Below the pieces are notes generated by a model. It was not told the DNA's origin. It worked only from the letters and a program-made list of their open reading frames with translations, and did not search any database. The position numbers were made by a program, and so were the translations under genes. 64,000 bases of DNA from Zobellia uliginosa (GTDB lineage: Bacteria; Bacteroidota; Bacteroidia; Flavobacteriales; Flavobacteriaceae), in the NCBI RefSeq assembly GCF_900156625.1, contig NZ_FTOB01000002.1:552275-616274 (forward strand). The letters are read 5' to 3'. Below are positions 63,485-64,000 of this stretch, in pieces. Numbering within the stretch: position 1 is the stretch's first letter; every line of letters starts with the position of its first letter.

Positions 63485-64000
63485 CAGTTTCTATATTTAA
63501 TAATTGACCTAACTTTTTATCCCAAATTTCGGGTTTTATAGGGAGGTAACCTCCGTCGTGGTGAAAAGTGATTTCTCCAAAAAAAAGCTGTCCGTCGACA
63601 TCGTACCAGTCAACTCTCGCATAGCAAAAGGGTTGTGCTAGCTTTTCCGATAGTTTTTTCATCAAATCAAAGGTTTTGGGCTTTTCGATATCCGTATCGC
63701 TTGGGTCGGTATATTTCGTCCCTTTGTGTGAAGACCATTTGTAAGGTTCTCTAATCCAATCTTGGGAATACCAATTTCTATGATGTTCTTCAGTGCCTCG
63801 TCCAGCGTCAACCGATATCATTCTAACTTTACCATTGAAGCAATGCACCTTGTAGTCGAATGGAATGTTGCCGTTTTTATCTTGAAGTAGTTTTTCTACA
63901 ATAATTCTAGGTTCAATATTTTTATATTGCCATTCCCTAGAGCTCCAGTAGTAATTTTGTTTTAAGCGCTTTTTTAGGTTTTTTCTGGCTTCAATCCAGT
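63471..64000 (-). CDS. TupA-like ATP-grasp protein (5' end outside window)
   Basis: The minus-strand frame is open from the right edge to a stop at 63471, giving about 176 C-terminal residues. It is not a short protein starting at the GTG near 63848: that codon is an internal Val within DYKVHCFNGKV. The sequence matches TupA-type ATP-grasp enzymes: EPRIIVEKLLQD, FDYKVHCFNGKVRM, WYSQDWIREPYKW, ARVDWYDVDGQLFFGEITFH and HDGGY. TupA is named for teichuronopeptide synthesis; relatives in glycan clusters probably form an amide between a sugar acid and an amino compound. It overlaps the next GT4 gene by 14 bases. Confidence 0.88.
   Translation of the reverse strand, partial: WIEARKNLKKRLKQNYYWSSREWQYKNIEPRIIVEKLLQDKNGNIPFDYKVHCFNGKVRMISVDAGRGTEEHHRNWYSQDWIREPYKWSSHKGTKYTDPSDTDIEKPKTFDLMKKLSEKLAQPFCYARVDWYDVDGQLFFGEITFHHDGGYLPIKPEIWDKKLGQLLNIETVEKK

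Noticed and set aside
47825-64000. Glycan locus as a prophage or genomic island with integrase
   Set aside because: No integrase, transposase, tRNA or direct-repeat attachment site was found in the visible part.

Overview
The window is a piece of a Flavobacteriaceae (Bacteroidota) chromosome, most likely from a marine genus such as Zobellia, Maribacter or a relative; the genus is a guess from general resemblance. The phylum is supported by a SusC/SusD pair, a giant protein with a type IX secretion (gliding-type, CHU_C) C-terminal domain, an NagB-LmbE fusion, BshA, a PG_1098-type methyltransferase, lipoprotein signals rich in S/G before Cys, and several matches to the Bacteroidota -7 promoter element TAnnTTTG. 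I saw no rRNA, tRNA, CRISPR array, insertion sequence or prophage.

Layout. 1-3.6 kb: amino-sugar catabolism, with a divergent pair made of a minus-strand NagB-deacetylase fusion (3' end outside the window) and a plus-strand deoR-murQ unit. 3.6-5.1 kb: a sugar dehydrogenase and a cytochrome c in one minus-strand unit. 5.3-14 kb: one 2926-residue repeat protein exported by the type IX system. 14.2-20.2 kb: a lipoprotein esterase, then a convergent SusC/SusD pair with no glycanase beside it. 20.5-25.5 kb: minus-strand housekeeping genes (PG_1098-like methyltransferase, AI-2E family permease, DUF4159 protein, rsmE, tsaD). 25.6-33.3 kb: plus-strand tamB, then pfkA-gapA and a BadF-type sugar kinase. 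33.3-47.8 kb: envelope genes, namely ridA and lptD on the minus strand, then on the plus strand an amidase, an mlaD / iron-sulfur operon, a GH3-beta-lactamase fusion, bshA, a small lipoprotein and an OmpA protein. 47.8-64 kb: a minus-strand surface-glycan locus that runs off the right edge.

How the genes fit together. The amidase, GH3 enzyme, BadF kinase, MurQ and NagB fusion form most of a plausible peptidoglycan-sugar recovery route that ends in fructose-6-phosphate, next to pfkA and gapA. The glycan locus has one small initiating phosphoglycosyl transferase, four glycosyltransferases, two different ATP-grasp enzymes, two HAD phosphatase-type proteins, three FemAB/GNAT-like transferases and an MBOAT-SGNH acylation pair. 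No flippase or polymerase lies within the window. The density of acyl-, aminoacyl- and amide-forming enzyme types suggests a heavily decorated, perhaps amino-acid-bearing, glycan. This is the part most likely to hold an undescribed pathway; its product cannot be read from the sequence.
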